DNA of 52,574 bases, from positions 5,438 to 58,011 of the forward strand of contig DLAJ01000005.1 in assembly GCA_002493905.1 (NCBI GenBank), read 5' to 3'. Numbering within the stretch: the stretch's first letter is position 1; every line of letters begins with the position of its first letter. This document shows, in pieces, positions 24,774 through 35,537 of the stretch. Made by a program: the position numbers and the translations under genes. Below the pieces are notes generated by a model, which saw only the letters and a list, made by a program, of their open reading frames with translations, ran no database searches and was not told where the DNA came from. Origin of the DNA: Lachnospiraceae bacterium UBA7050. GTDB taxonomy: Bacteria > Bacillota > Clostridia > Lachnospirales > Lachnospiraceae.

Positions 24774-24841
24774 ATTCAAATGAAGAATGTCTAAAATACA
24801 GACATTCTTCATCTGAATTTGAGATTCCGCGAAGCGGAATC
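24774..24841 (+). other. two-hairpin leader module upstream of the GH13 gene (copy A)
   Basis: Hairpin 1 has arms 24774-24792 and 24800-24818, with 18 of 19 pairs and a 7-base loop AAAATAC. Hairpin 2 has arms GATTCCGC (24823-24830) and GCGGAATC (24834-24841), loop GAA. Hairpin 2 touches the first possible start codon, so it could affect translation. A similar module occurs at 35453-35503. Confidence 0.8.
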
Positions 24842-26662
24842 ATGGAAAATAGAGAGAGGAGAATGGCCATCGACATGAACGAGCAGGCAATTTTACATAT
24901 TCCGGAGTCCGGTTATTGCTATGCAAAAAATGAACGCTGTCTTGTGCTGCGGCTGCGTGTGGACAGACGGGACTTTATTGACCGCGTGGAGGTCATATAC
25001 GAGTGTAAATACCGCTATCAGGAGAACCAGAAGCACATTTTCATGGAAAGAAAATATGAGGACAGACTGTTTGCCTATTATGAATGTGCGATTGAGCTGT
25101 CCGACGTGAGAACGGCCTATGTGTTCCGCATCTGGCAGAAGGAGGATGCATGGTATTTCTCGGAGGACGGTCTGACTAAGAAATACGATTTTTCACTTGG
25201 TTATTTTAATTTTTTCCAGCTTCCCTATATCAATGAGGCCGATCTGCACAGGGAAGTGAAATGGATGCGGCAGGCGGTTTTTTATCAGGTATTTGTGGAC
25301 CGTTTTTACCGGGGCATCAGCGAAAAGGACGACAGCTACATCAATCTTAAATGGGGGGATAAGCCGCTTCCGAAGAGCTTTGCCGGCGGTGATATTCCGG
25401 GAATCACGAAAAAACTTTCTTATATCAGAGAGCTGGGAGCAGACACGCTGTACCTAACGCCGGTGTTTACCTCTATTTCAAACCATAAATATGATATTTC
25501 CGATTACTATACGGTGGACCGCCAGTTCGGAACAAACGAGGACTTAAAGGAGCTGATCGGGCAGGCGCATGCGCGCGGGATGCGGATTGTGTTAGATGCG
25601 GTGTTCAATCATTGCAGCGACAGGCTTGCGCAGTTTCAGGACGTTCTGCAAAAAGGAAAAGAATCCGCTTATTTTGACTGGTTTCTGATACAGGGAGAAA
25701 AGCCCGATCAGGAAGCGGTGAATTATGAGGTATTTTCGTTTTGCAATTATATGCCGAAGTTAAATACCTCCAATCCGGAAGTACAGAATTTTTTGGCAGA
25801 TATTGCGGTCTATTGGATCAAAGAATATGATATAGACGGATGGCGGCTTGACGTGTCCGACGAGGTATCCCATGATTTCTGGCGGCTGTTTCGGAAGCGC
25901 GTGAAAGCGGCGAAGGCGGACTGCGTCATCATTGGAGAAAACTGGCATAACGCCAATTCCTTTTTGCGCGGGGATCAGTATGACAGCATTATGAATTACG
26001 CGTTTACCAAGGCGTGTATGGATTATTACGCGTTCGGCGCATTTACGGCAGAGCAGTTTGCCTGGAAACTGAACGAGCTGCTCATGCGCAATACCGGCAC
26101 CGTGAACCGCATGATGCTGAATCTCCTGGATACGCATGATACGGACCGTTTTTATTCCATCGTTGGAAAAAATAAGAACCGTCTTCTGTCTGCACTCGCG
26201 GTCCTTAGCATGTTTGAGGGAGCGCCCTGCATTTATTACGGAACGGAGATTTTGACCGAGGGGGGATACGACCCGGACAACCGCAGATGCTTTGACTGGG
26301 ACGAGAGCCATTGGGACAGAATGGTAAGGGAGCAGATAAAGAAGCTTCTGGCGCTTAGGCAGTATGAGAGCATCCAGTGCGGAGAAATCCGCGCCGGCGC
26401 GGAAGGAGACCTGTTCTGCTTAAGAAGATTTTTCCCGCAAAATGACTGCAGTGCGAATGAAGCGTGCGCTGGCAAGCAGAATTGCGGCGTGAATGGAGCA
26501 GGCGGAGCGCAGGAATGGGTTCTGTATGCGAATCAGTCGGGCGCGGCTCTTTTGGTTACAGCGGAGGGGGAAGTTTATACCGGGAACGGTTTCCACGACG
26601 GCGTGCTGGAGACGGACGGATATGTGATCATAAAAAGAAATAGGACAGGGACTGGAAAATAG
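24842..26662 (+). CDS. GH13 alpha-glycosidase (neopullulanase/maltogenic amylase type)
   Basis: The 606-residue product has no signal peptide, so it is probably a cytoplasmic enzyme cutting imported maltodextrins. An N-terminal domain of about 120 residues looks like CBM34. The TIM barrel shows DTLYLTPVFTSISNHKYD, LDAVFNHC, the nucleophile D337 in DGWRLDV, the acid/base E366 in IIGENWH and D433 in LLDTHDTDR. The C-terminal beta domain contains a Cys/Asn-rich insertion near residues 530-550. The start is uncertain: ATG 24842 abuts a hairpin, ATG 24863 follows GAGAGAGGAGA directly, and ATG 24875 has a longer gap. It begins the operon with MalE, MalF and MalG. Confidence 0.93.
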   Translation: MENRERRMAIDMNEQAILHIPESGYCYAKNERCLVLRLRVDRRDFIDRVEVIYECKYRYQENQKHIFMERKYEDRLFAYYECAIELSDVRTAYVFRIWQKEDAWYFSEDGLTKKYDFSLGYFNFFQLPYINEADLHREVKWMRQAVFYQVFVDRFYRGISEKDDSYINLKWGDKPLPKSFAGGDIPGITKKLSYIRELGADTLYLTPVFTSISNHKYDISDYYTVDRQFGTNEDLKELIGQAHARGMRIVLDAVFNHCSDRLAQFQDVLQKGKESAYFDWFLIQGEKPDQEAVNYEVFSFCNYMPKLNTSNPEVQNFLADIAVYWIKEYDIDGWRLDVSDEVSHDFWRLFRKRVKAAKADCVIIGENWHNANSFLRGDQYDSIMNYAFTKACMDYYAFGAFTAEQFAWKLNELLMRNTGTVNRMMLNLLDTHDTDRFYSIVGKNKNRLLSALAVLSMFEGAPCIYYGTEILTEGGYDPDNRRCFDWDESHWDRMVREQIKKLLALRQYESIQCGEIRAGAEGDLFCLRRFFPQNDCSANEACAGKQNCGVNGAGGAQEWVLYANQSGAALLVTAEGEVYTGNGFHDGVLETDGYVIIKRNRTGTGK

Positions 26663-26709
26663 GTGATCCGTAAACACGGATTTTGACGAAGCAGGAGGGA
26701 CGAAATCAT

Positions 26710-28212
26710 ATGAGAAGAAAAGGATACAGATTTCTTGCAGCGCTGTTGTGCGCCGGTCTGCTTGCAGGCTGCGGCGCAGGAAGCGGTGATGGGAATGATG
26801 GCGGCGGAGCGCAGGACGGGCAGAATACACAGACGGACGGCGGGGACGGTCCGGATCTCAGCAATATTTATTCAGGAGAGCTGGAGCAGAATGTGACGAT
26901 CCGTGTGCTGGAAAATGATACGGCGATCGAACAGGGATATTTTCAGGAGCTGATCGATGCGTTTAATGAAGCATATGCAGAGTACGGTATTGTCGCAGTG
27001 GACGCCAATATGGACCAGTACAGCAATTTAGCGGATGACGGTCCTTACGGATACGGCCCGGACGTATTGTATCAGGCAAACGACGTACTGATGAAATATG
27101 TGGATGGAAAGCATATCTATCCGATTCCGGTTCAGGAACTTGAGTGCTACAGTCAGATACCGGAACGCGCATGGGAGGCATACCGCAGAGAGATCGACGG
27201 CGTGACTTACCATATGGCGGTACCGGTCAATGTGCAGACAGGAATGCTGTATTACCGCAAGGACCTGCTGCCGGAGGACTGGGAGACGGCGTGGGATGAC
27301 AATGCAAACGGCATTCCGGATATGATTGAGAACTGGAACGATATGTACCGCTTTTCCCAGCAGCGGATGGCGGAGAATGAGGGACAGTTCGGCTATATGC
27401 GCTCGATGTATGATGTTTATTTTTCCTCCGGCTTCCTGTTTTCTTACGGCGGTTATGTGTTTGGCAGCAACAATACCGATCCCTCGGATGTCGGTTTTTC
27501 TGCGGGGGATTCCTGGATGGGCGCGTCTGTTCTGCTGCAGCAGTCAGAGCTGATGAACGAGGGCTGCATCGATGATACGATTACGGTCAATGCTTACAGC
27601 AAATTGGCGGATGGAACTTATTTTGCCACGATGACGACGCCTGATGTGTATACGCTGTTCTTAAAAGAACTGATCCTCGCTTATCAGGCGCAGGGAATGG
27701 ACGAGGAAGCGGCGAGAGCGCTTGCCGAGGAAAACCTTGTGATGACGCAGGTGCCGATGCTTCCTGCAAGCGCTGACTTAAGCGAGGAAAATCCGGAGCT
27801 CATTCCGCTTAAGACGATGGGCGGCGTGAACGGCTACGCGATCAGTGCTTATACGAAAGCGCCGAATGCCTGCCTTGCGTTTGTGGAGTTTGCCACAAGC
27901 TATGAGATGGTGATGCGGAGATGCGAGCTTTTGGGAATTGCGCCTGCCAGAAGCGATGTAGCGGAAAACAGGGGCGGAACCTCGGAGATGATCTATCAGA
28001 AGCTGGAGGAAGGCAATGTGGTGCTGATGCCGTCCGTCACGGAAGTCGATCAGATCTGGACGCCGGCGCAGTCGTTTTTCTCCGATCTTGCCAAGGACGC
28101 ATTCCGCGAGCCGGGAGAAAAGAAGTATGATGACCCGGAAAAGCTGAAAGCAGGACTTGCGCAGGTTGACCAGCAGATTCATGATGCGATCTTTACGCTT
28201 TCGGGACAGTAA
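26710..28212 (+). CDS. maltodextrin ABC transporter substrate-binding lipoprotein
   Basis: The 500-residue product has signal peptide MRRKGYRFLAALLCAGLLAGC, whose Cys becomes the lipidated N-terminus, and a Gly/Asp-rich linker to about residue 60. The rest has the extracellular solute-binding fold of the MalE type (NVTIRVLENDTAIEQGYF, MAVPVNVQTGMLYYRKDLLP, TMGGVNGYAISAYTKAPN, ALAFVEFATSYE-like). It is longer than E. coli MalE because of the linker and inserts. ATG 26710 follows AGGAGG (26693-26698). The next hairpin at 28222 separates it from malF. It should deliver maltodextrins to MalFG. Confidence 0.9.
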   Translation: MRRKGYRFLAALLCAGLLAGCGAGSGDGNDGGGAQDGQNTQTDGGDGPDLSNIYSGELEQNVTIRVLENDTAIEQGYFQELIDAFNEAYAEYGIVAVDANMDQYSNLADDGPYGYGPDVLYQANDVLMKYVDGKHIYPIPVQELECYSQIPERAWEAYRREIDGVTYHMAVPVNVQTGMLYYRKDLLPEDWETAWDDNANGIPDMIENWNDMYRFSQQRMAENEGQFGYMRSMYDVYFSSGFLFSYGGYVFGSNNTDPSDVGFSAGDSWMGASVLLQQSELMNEGCIDDTITVNAYSKLADGTYFATMTTPDVYTLFLKELILAYQAQGMDEEAARALAEENLVMTQVPMLPASADLSEENPELIPLKTMGGVNGYAISAYTKAPNACLAFVEFATSYEMVMRRCELLGIAPARSDVAENRGGTSEMIYQKLEEGNVVLMPSVTEVDQIWTPAQSFFSDLAKDAFREPGEKKYDDPEKLKAGLAQVDQQIHDAIFTLSGQ

Positions 28213-28221
28213 GATGATCCG

Positions 28222-28256
28222 CAGCGTACGGGCGGGAGATTCCGCCCGGTACGCTG
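28222..28256 (+). other. intercistronic hairpin between malE-like and malF-like genes
   Basis: Stem CAGCGTAC-GGGCGG (28222-28235) against CCGCCC-G-GTACGCTG (28242-28256), 14 pairs with one bulged G, 6-base loop. No T-run follows. Placement resembles the REP hairpin between malE and malF of E. coli, which protects the upstream message. That role is inferred here. Confidence 0.8.
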
Positions 28257-28302
28257 AATGCGTTCAAAGAGCTGGAAAGACGGAATATGAGGAGGGATTG
28301 CT

Positions 28303-29685
28303 TTGAGAATAAAGAATCGAACAGAGAACCCGCAGAAGAGTGTACGGGTTTCCAAAGCAAATAAGAAAAAAATGCAATCCGAAAGTTTGTGCACGGCAGT
28401 AAAAAACGGCGGAAAACAGGTACGGGCGAGCATGTGTCTGATGGGATTAGGACAGCTTCTGTATAAGCAGATCGGAAAGGGAATCCTGTATTTGTGCGTA
28501 CTTGTTCTGGCGGCGTTCTACTTTGTCAAACGGGGATTTGCGGATATTGCGGGACTGTTTACCCTTGGAACGAAAGAGGCGGATACATGGCTTGGCATCG
28601 AGGGGGACAATTCGGTCGTTATGCTGCTGATGGGTATCTTATCGGTGATTGCCGCGCTCTGCTTCATCTTATGCTACATCTCCAATATTAAGGATGTCTA
28701 TGAGACGCAGAAGCGGGTGGAACGGGGCGGGAAACCGGCGACGTTTAGGGAGGACTTACAACAGTTTTTAGATAAAAAATTTTATAAGACCGTATTATTC
28801 CTGCCGATTCTGGGAGTCTGCGTGTTCAATATTCTCCCGATCATCTTTATGATCGCGATTGCGTTTACCAACTATGGCGGAACGATTGTGCCGCCGAAGC
28901 TGGTTGACTGGGTCGGGTTTAACAACTTTGTGAAACTGGCGACGCTGTCCCAGTTTTCACCGACCTTTTTGAAGATATTGAACTGGAACATCATCTGGGC
29001 GGTCATCTCAACTGCGCTCAACTATTTTGCGGGTCTGGGACTGGCACTTTTATTAAACAAGGAATGCGTAAAAGGCAAGGCCCTCTGGCGCGCCTTTCCG
29101 GTGCTTGCCTATGCGGTTCCGGGATTTATCACGCTGCTCGGCTTCAAGTTCATGTTTTCCTACGGCGGACCGATCAATCAGATCATCACCGGCATGGGAA
29201 ATAAGGCGGTCGGATTTCTGGATATTGACGCAAAATGGATTGCAAGGATCATCGGTCTTCTTGTCAATGCATGGATCAGCGTACCTTCGATCATGCTGCT
29301 TGCGACCGGACTTTTGTCAAACCGTGATGTGAGCCAGATGGAATCGGCAAAAATAGACGGCGCAAATGCGTTTCAGCAGTTTCGGCATATCACGCTGCCG
29401 TTTGTGTTGTTTTCGACCACGCCGGTTCTGATCTCGCAGTTTATCGGTAACTTTAACAATTTCGGTATCTTTTTCTTCCTGAGGGGCGGGTTATACATAG
29501 ACGGTTATTTTCTGGCGAGCGATACCGACCTGCTCATCAACTGGCTGTATAACCTGTCCATCAACAACAACTACTATAACATCGGCGCAACGATCAGTCT
29601 GGTTATCTTTGTGATCACGTCGCTGATCTCACTTTCCATCTATACGGGAAGTGCATCTTACAGAGAGGAGGATACGTTCCGATGA
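28303..29685 (+). CDS. maltodextrin ABC transporter permease (MalF/GanP type)
   Basis: The 460-residue polytopic membrane protein has extra N-terminal segments (about 70-95 and 120-142) ahead of the six core helices, as usual for the MdxF/GanP/MalF class of Firmicutes. The cytoplasmic EAA motif that contacts the ATPase is ESAKIDGANAFQQFRHITLP near residues 347-366. A TTG start at 28303 is chosen because GGAGGG lies six bases upstream, the best site in the gene. It overlaps the next permease gene by four bases. Confidence 0.92.
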   Translation: MRIKNRTENPQKSVRVSKANKKKMQSESLCTAVKNGGKQVRASMCLMGLGQLLYKQIGKGILYLCVLVLAAFYFVKRGFADIAGLFTLGTKEADTWLGIEGDNSVVMLLMGILSVIAALCFILCYISNIKDVYETQKRVERGGKPATFREDLQQFLDKKFYKTVLFLPILGVCVFNILPIIFMIAIAFTNYGGTIVPPKLVDWVGFNNFVKLATLSQFSPTFLKILNWNIIWAVISTALNYFAGLGLALLLNKECVKGKALWRAFPVLAYAVPGFITLLGFKFMFSYGGPINQIITGMGNKAVGFLDIDAKWIARIIGLLVNAWISVPSIMLLATGLLSNRDVSQMESAKIDGANAFQQFRHITLPFVLFSTTPVLISQFIGNFNNFGIFFFLRGGLYIDGYFLASDTDLLINWLYNLSINNNYYNIGATISLVIFVITSLISLSIYTGSASYREEDTFR

Positions 29686-30518
29686 AAAGCAGGAAAACAT
29701 TGCGGTTTATGGATTCGGTCGTTACGCATATGATTTTGATCGCGGTCTGTTTTATCTTTTTGTTTCCGTGCCTCTGGCTGATCTTAGCGTCGTTCAGTAA
29801 ATCGGGGTCGATCTACTCTTTTGACGGATTTTTCCCGAGCGAGTACAGCTTTGATACGTTCCGCATGCTCTTTACGGACACGGAGATGTATAACTATCCG
29901 AGATGGTTCCGCAATACGCTCTTTATTGCGACGATGAGCTGTCTGATCGGAACGTTTTTGGTTATCCTGACTGCTTATACGATGTCCCGCTTCAAATTCC
30001 GCGGCAGAAAAGCGATCATGAAGACAACGCTCGTGCTCGGCATGTTCCCGTCCTTTATGGGAATGATCGCAGTCTATATCATCATGACGCAGTTCGGGCT
30101 GATCAATAAGATGTGGGGTCTGATCCTGATCTACAGTTCGGGGGCGCCGATGGGCTATCTGACACAGAAAGGCTTTTTTGACACAATACCGGGCTCCATT
30201 GACGAAGCGGCGCGCATTGACGGCGCGACAAACTTCCAGGTGTTCTTAAAGATCAACCTGCCGATCTCAATGCCGATCATTGTATACACGGCGCTCACAA
30301 GCTTTGTATTTCCGTGGAGCGATTTCATTCTGCCGAAGCTGCTGCTCAAAGAAAAGGACCTCTATACGGTGGCAGTCGGGCTGATGAGCCTTGGGGAGAC
30401 GGAATTTGCGCGGTTTGCGGCGGGCTCGGTCTTCATTGCGGTGCCGATCGTCATTCTTTACTTCTGCCTGATGCGTTTCCTTGTGGACGGCATGACGGCT
30501 GGCGCGGTCAAGGGATAG
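29682..30518 (+). CDS. maltodextrin ABC transporter permease (MalG type)
   Basis: The 278-residue, six-helix partner permease starts MKSRKTLRFMDSVVTHM. The EAA loop is DEAARIDGATNFQVFLKINL near residues 173-192. The ATGA overlap with the upstream permease points to translational coupling. The operon ends here without an ATPase gene. A shared MsmX-like ATPase elsewhere in the genome would be needed, as is usual in Firmicutes. Confidence 0.93.
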   Translation: MKSRKTLRFMDSVVTHMILIAVCFIFLFPCLWLILASFSKSGSIYSFDGFFPSEYSFDTFRMLFTDTEMYNYPRWFRNTLFIATMSCLIGTFLVILTAYTMSRFKFRGRKAIMKTTLVLGMFPSFMGMIAVYIIMTQFGLINKMWGLILIYSSGAPMGYLTQKGFFDTIPGSIDEAARIDGATNFQVFLKINLPISMPIIVYTALTSFVFPWSDFILPKLLLKEKDLYTVAVGLMSLGETEFARFAAGSVFIAVPIVILYFCLMRFLVDGMTAGAVKG

Positions 30519-30600
30519 GCGGGCGGTATGAAGCCGGCTTTTGGTATACTTAAAAGAAGGATATCGCGGTGTTCGTGACGAACTTTGAATTAATACAAAA

Positions 30601-30661
30601 TATATTCGTGTATTATTGCGCAAATAAACAATAAAAAACTGTTGAAATAAACACGAATATA
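30601..30661. promoter_or_regulatory. 11-base inverted repeat across the DUF4143 promoter
   Basis: TATATTCGTGT (30601-30611) and ACACGAATATA (30651-30661) are perfect inverted arms 39 bases apart. The right arm lies in the spacer between the -35 and -10 of the next gene. It may be a pair of half-sites for an unknown regulator. Confidence 0.65.
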
Positions 30662-30670
30662 AGCTATACT
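30642..30670 (+). promoter_or_regulatory. sigma-A promoter for the AAA/DUF4143 gene
   Basis: TTGAAA (30642-30647), 17 bases, TATACT (30665-30670), about 95 bases ahead of the start at 30767. Confidence 0.75.
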
Positions 30671-30766
30671 AAGATCAGCACTTCTGGAAGAAAAATCTTT
30701 TGTGCGGTATCCGAATCGTATTTTTGGGGGAAAACAGAAGGTGAAGACTTATGGAGGCTGAGATCA

Positions 30767-32062
30767 ATGTATAGAAAGATCAGGGAGTTTCTGAAAGGGT
30801 GGAAAGAAAGCGAACACCGCAAGCCCCTTATTTTACAGGGAGCAAGGCAGGTCGGAAAGACCTATTCAATCCTGGAGTTTGGCCGCATTCATTATGAGAA
30901 TGTGGCCTATTTTAACTTTGAAACGAATCCTAAGCTCAAGGAAACCTTTGAGGAAAACATTAGTCCCGATTATCTGATCCCAATCTTATCCCATATTGCA
31001 GGGCAGACGATTGTAAGAAAAAAGACGCTGATTGTCTTCGATGAAGTACAGCTTTGTGAAAGGGCACTGACTTCGCTGAAGTATTTTTGTGAGGATGCTC
31101 CCGACTACCATATTATTGTAGCAGGCAGTCTGCTCGGTGTGGCGGTGAACAGGGCAGAATTTTCCTTTCCTGTTGGCAGGGTGGATATGAAAACGCTGTA
31201 CCCGATGGATATGGAAGAATTTATGCTTGCAATGGGGGAGGGGGAGCTTGTGGAAAAAATCAAAAAGTGCTTTACGGAAAACACACCGCTGCCTTCTGCG
31301 CTCCATGATGCGGCGATTAAGCTCTATCGTCAGTATCTGGTCGTAGGCGGTATGCCCGAGTGTGTTCTGCAGTTTGCCGAAACAAGGGACTATATCCTTG
31401 TCAGACATACGCAGGACACGATTCTTGCAAGTTATCTCAACGACATGAGCAAGTATAACAATTTGAATGAGATAAAAAAGACACGGCTTACTTATGACAA
31501 CATTACCGTGCAGCTTTCTAAGAAGCACACTCGTTTTCAATATAAGTTGATCAAGAAAGGCGGGCGGGCTTCGGAATTCGAAAATGCTGTTGAATGGCTC
31601 TGTCTGTCCGGTATCGTGTCGCAGGTTTATAAAGTGGAACAAATCAAAAAGCCGCTTGAGAACTACCGTGATATTGATGCGTTCAAGATATATGTCTCGG
31701 ACATGGGGCTGCTCTGTGCCAAAAAGGATTTAGCGGCAAATGATATTCTTTACATGGTGGAGGAATTGAACGATTTCAAGGGCGGTATGGCAGAGAATTA
31801 TGTCAATGTACAGCTTACCATCAACGGATACAGCACTTACTATTGGGAGTCCGAGCGTGGCGCAGAGATTGATTTTGTGATTCAGCGTTCCGGCAGGCTG
31901 ATTCCGATTGAGGTGAAATCTGCAGATAATACCAAAGCCAAGAGCTTAAAAGTCTATATGGAAACATACAAGCCTGATTATGCGATCAAACTTTCCACAA
32001 AAAACTTCGGTTTTGAGGATGGGAAAAAAACCGTTCCGCTTTATGCCGCGTTTTGCATCTAA
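30767..32062 (+). CDS. AAA-family ATPase with DUF4143 domain
   Basis: The 431-residue single-gene unit has Walker A GARQVGKT at 25-32 and Walker B LIVFDEVQLCE near 87-97. The sensor/arginine-finger region VAGSLLGVA and a winged-helix part follow. The C-terminal DUF4143 domain carries D369 in EIDF and E382-V-K384, arranged like a PD-(D/E)xK nuclease core. This is a common, mobile family in Clostridia and archaea with unknown biological role. ATG 30767 follows GGAGG. A strong promoter and a nearby inverted repeat suggest independent control. Confidence 0.88.
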   Translation: MYRKIREFLKGWKESEHRKPLILQGARQVGKTYSILEFGRIHYENVAYFNFETNPKLKETFEENISPDYLIPILSHIAGQTIVRKKTLIVFDEVQLCERALTSLKYFCEDAPDYHIIVAGSLLGVAVNRAEFSFPVGRVDMKTLYPMDMEEFMLAMGEGELVEKIKKCFTENTPLPSALHDAAIKLYRQYLVVGGMPECVLQFAETRDYILVRHTQDTILASYLNDMSKYNNLNEIKKTRLTYDNITVQLSKKHTRFQYKLIKKGGRASEFENAVEWLCLSGIVSQVYKVEQIKKPLENYRDIDAFKIYVSDMGLLCAKKDLAANDILYMVEELNDFKGGMAENYVNVQLTINGYSTYYWESERGAEIDFVIQRSGRLIPIEVKSADNTKAKSLKVYMETYKPDYAIKLSTKNFGFEDGKKTVPLYAAFCI

Positions 32063-32130
32063 GCAGGAACGGTTTCTGGCTGTTTCGCAATCTGCCGTTT
32101 TGTAGAATCAAAATCTTTTTACGCGGGGTC

Positions 32131-32160
32131 TTGATTCTGCGCGGTAACTTATACTATAAT
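32131..32160 (+). promoter_or_regulatory. probable apt promoter
   Basis: TTGATT (32131-32136), 18 bases, TATAAT (32155-32160). The -35 lies in the right arm of an 8-base inverted repeat AGAATCAA/TTGATTCT (32104-32111, 32131-32138) that could end the previous transcript. Confidence 0.55.
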
Positions 32161-32232
32161 AGTTATAATTGTTTCATAATAGAAGTTCATGCGGCATATT
32201 GCAGTGCCGGTGATGAATAAGGGGGAAGTTTC

Positions 32233-32757
32233 ATGAAAAAACTGGAAGAATATGTAGTGAGCATTCCTGATTTCCCGGAGAAGGGGATCATATTTCGTGA
32301 TGTGACAAGCGTATTACAGGATGCGGAGGGACTGCAGCTTGCGATCAATACGATGCAGGATCTGGTAAAAGATCTGGAATATGATGTGGTTGTCGGCGCA
32401 GAGTCCCGCGGCTTTATTTTCGGTACGCCGATAGCATACAATCAGCAGAAGCCGTTTATTTTGATCCGCAAGAAGGGAAAGCTTCCCAGAGAGACGGTTT
32501 CTATTGACTATGAACTCGAATACGGAACGGCGACGATCGAGATGCATAAGGATTCCATTCAAAAAGGGCAGAAAGTGCTGATCGTGGATGATCTGATTGC
32601 GACAGGCGGAACGACGGAAGCGATGATTAAACTCGTGGAGCAGCTTGGCGGCGAGGTTGTCGGTATCGTTGTTTTGATGGAACTTGCAGGGCTCAAAGGC
32701 AGAGAACGTCTTGCCGGGTATCGTCTGGACTCCGCAATCCGCTATGAAGGCAAATGA
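32233..32757 (+). CDS. apt: adenine phosphoribosyltransferase
   Basis: This purine-salvage enzyme combines adenine with PRPP to form AMP. The 174-residue product has the standard fold: IPDFPEKGIIFRDVT, VVGAESRGFIFG, ILIRKKGKLP and the PRPP loop VLIVDDLIATGGTTEA. ATG 32233 follows GGGGGAAG. It lies just upstream of relA, a conserved order in Firmicutes. Its stop codon falls inside a perfect hairpin. Confidence 0.97.
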   Translation: MKKLEEYVVSIPDFPEKGIIFRDVTSVLQDAEGLQLAINTMQDLVKDLEYDVVVGAESRGFIFGTPIAYNQQKPFILIRKKGKLPRETVSIDYELEYGTATIEMHKDSIQKGQKVLIVDDLIATGGTTEAMIKLVEQLGGEVVGIVVLMELAGLKGRERLAGYRLDSAIRYEGK

Positions 32758-32781
32758 CTTTTACTTACGTAAAAGTCATTT
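32752..32781. terminator. perfect 13-base hairpin at the apt stop codon
   Basis: AAATGACTTTTAC (32752-32764), loop TTAC, GTAAAAGTCATTT (32769-32781). A/T-rich stem with no T-run after it. It may be a weak terminator, a processing site or a repeat copy between apt and relA. Confidence 0.65.
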
Positions 32782-32852
32782 GTATAAGCATTTGCGTGTT
32801 TTTTGGGGAAATCGACGGCGTAACCTATGGATGACGGCAGCAGGTGATGAGG

Positions 32853-35231
<2,379 letters not shown>

Positions 35232-35233
35232 TG

Positions 35234-35263
35234 TGAAAAATAAGCTTGATAGCTTATTTTTCA
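35234..35263 (+). terminator. 13-base perfect hairpin after relA
   Basis: TGAAAAATAAGCT (35234-35246), loop TGAT, AGCTTATTTTTCA (35251-35263). It lies two bases behind the relA stop. The T-run is within the right arm, so it may act as a terminator or 3'-end stabiliser. Confidence 0.6.
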
Positions 35264-35270
35264 ACCGGCA

Positions 35271-35356
35271 ATTTGAGTCAGAGCCTCAAATATGCCTTGA
35301 TCGCAGTCGGAAATCTGAAATTTCCGACGCGTGTCATCGCAGTAAACTGCTCTGAC
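35271..35356 (+). other. structured non-coding segment 1
   Basis: A local helix ATTTGAG/CTCAAAT (35271-35277, 35285-35291) and a long-range helix GTCAGAGC/GCTCTGAC (35277-35284, 35349-35356) share bases, so they are mutually exclusive alternatives. Inside lies GTCGGAAAT/ATTTCCGAC (35306-35314, 35320-35328). Two folds that compete is a feature of switches; no known riboswitch consensus was recognised. Confidence 0.5.
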
Positions 35357-35367
35357 ATGGAGGATTA

Positions 35368-35451
35368 GTGTGAAGAGAAGTTCTAAGGCTCGCAGCAAGG
35401 GCTGCCTCGCCAAGACAGCATGGCTGTCTTAGAACTTCTAAAACTTCACAC
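35368..35451 (+). ncRNA. candidate structured RNA element, multi-branched
   Basis: Four nested or adjacent helices: GTGTGAAG/CTTCACAC (35368-35375, 35444-35451), AGAAGTTCT/AGAACTTCT (35376-35384, 35431-35439), GCAGC/GCTGC (35392-35396, 35401-35405) and AAGACAGC/GCTGTCTT (35412-35419, 35423-35430). Nearly all of its 84 bases are paired, like a cloverleaf. No open frame with a ribosome site crosses it. It could be a non-coding RNA, a leader element or a mobile palindromic repeat. Confidence 0.5.
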
Positions 35452-35452
35452 C

Positions 35453-35503
35453 AAAGAATGCCTAAAATGCGGCATTCTTTATCGGAGCTTTCACTTCGTG
35501 AAA
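35453..35503 (+). other. two-hairpin leader module upstream of the MBL gene (copy B)
   Basis: Hairpin 1 is AAAGAATGCC/GGCATTCTTT (35453-35462, 35471-35480). Hairpin 2 is TTTCAC/GTGAAA (35489-35494, 35498-35503). It ends 18 bases ahead of the ribosome site AAGGAG. The loop and first stem resemble copy A at 24774-24841. Confidence 0.7.
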
Positions 35504-35537
35504 TTTGGAAATCAAGTTGAAAGGAGCATGGGTATCA

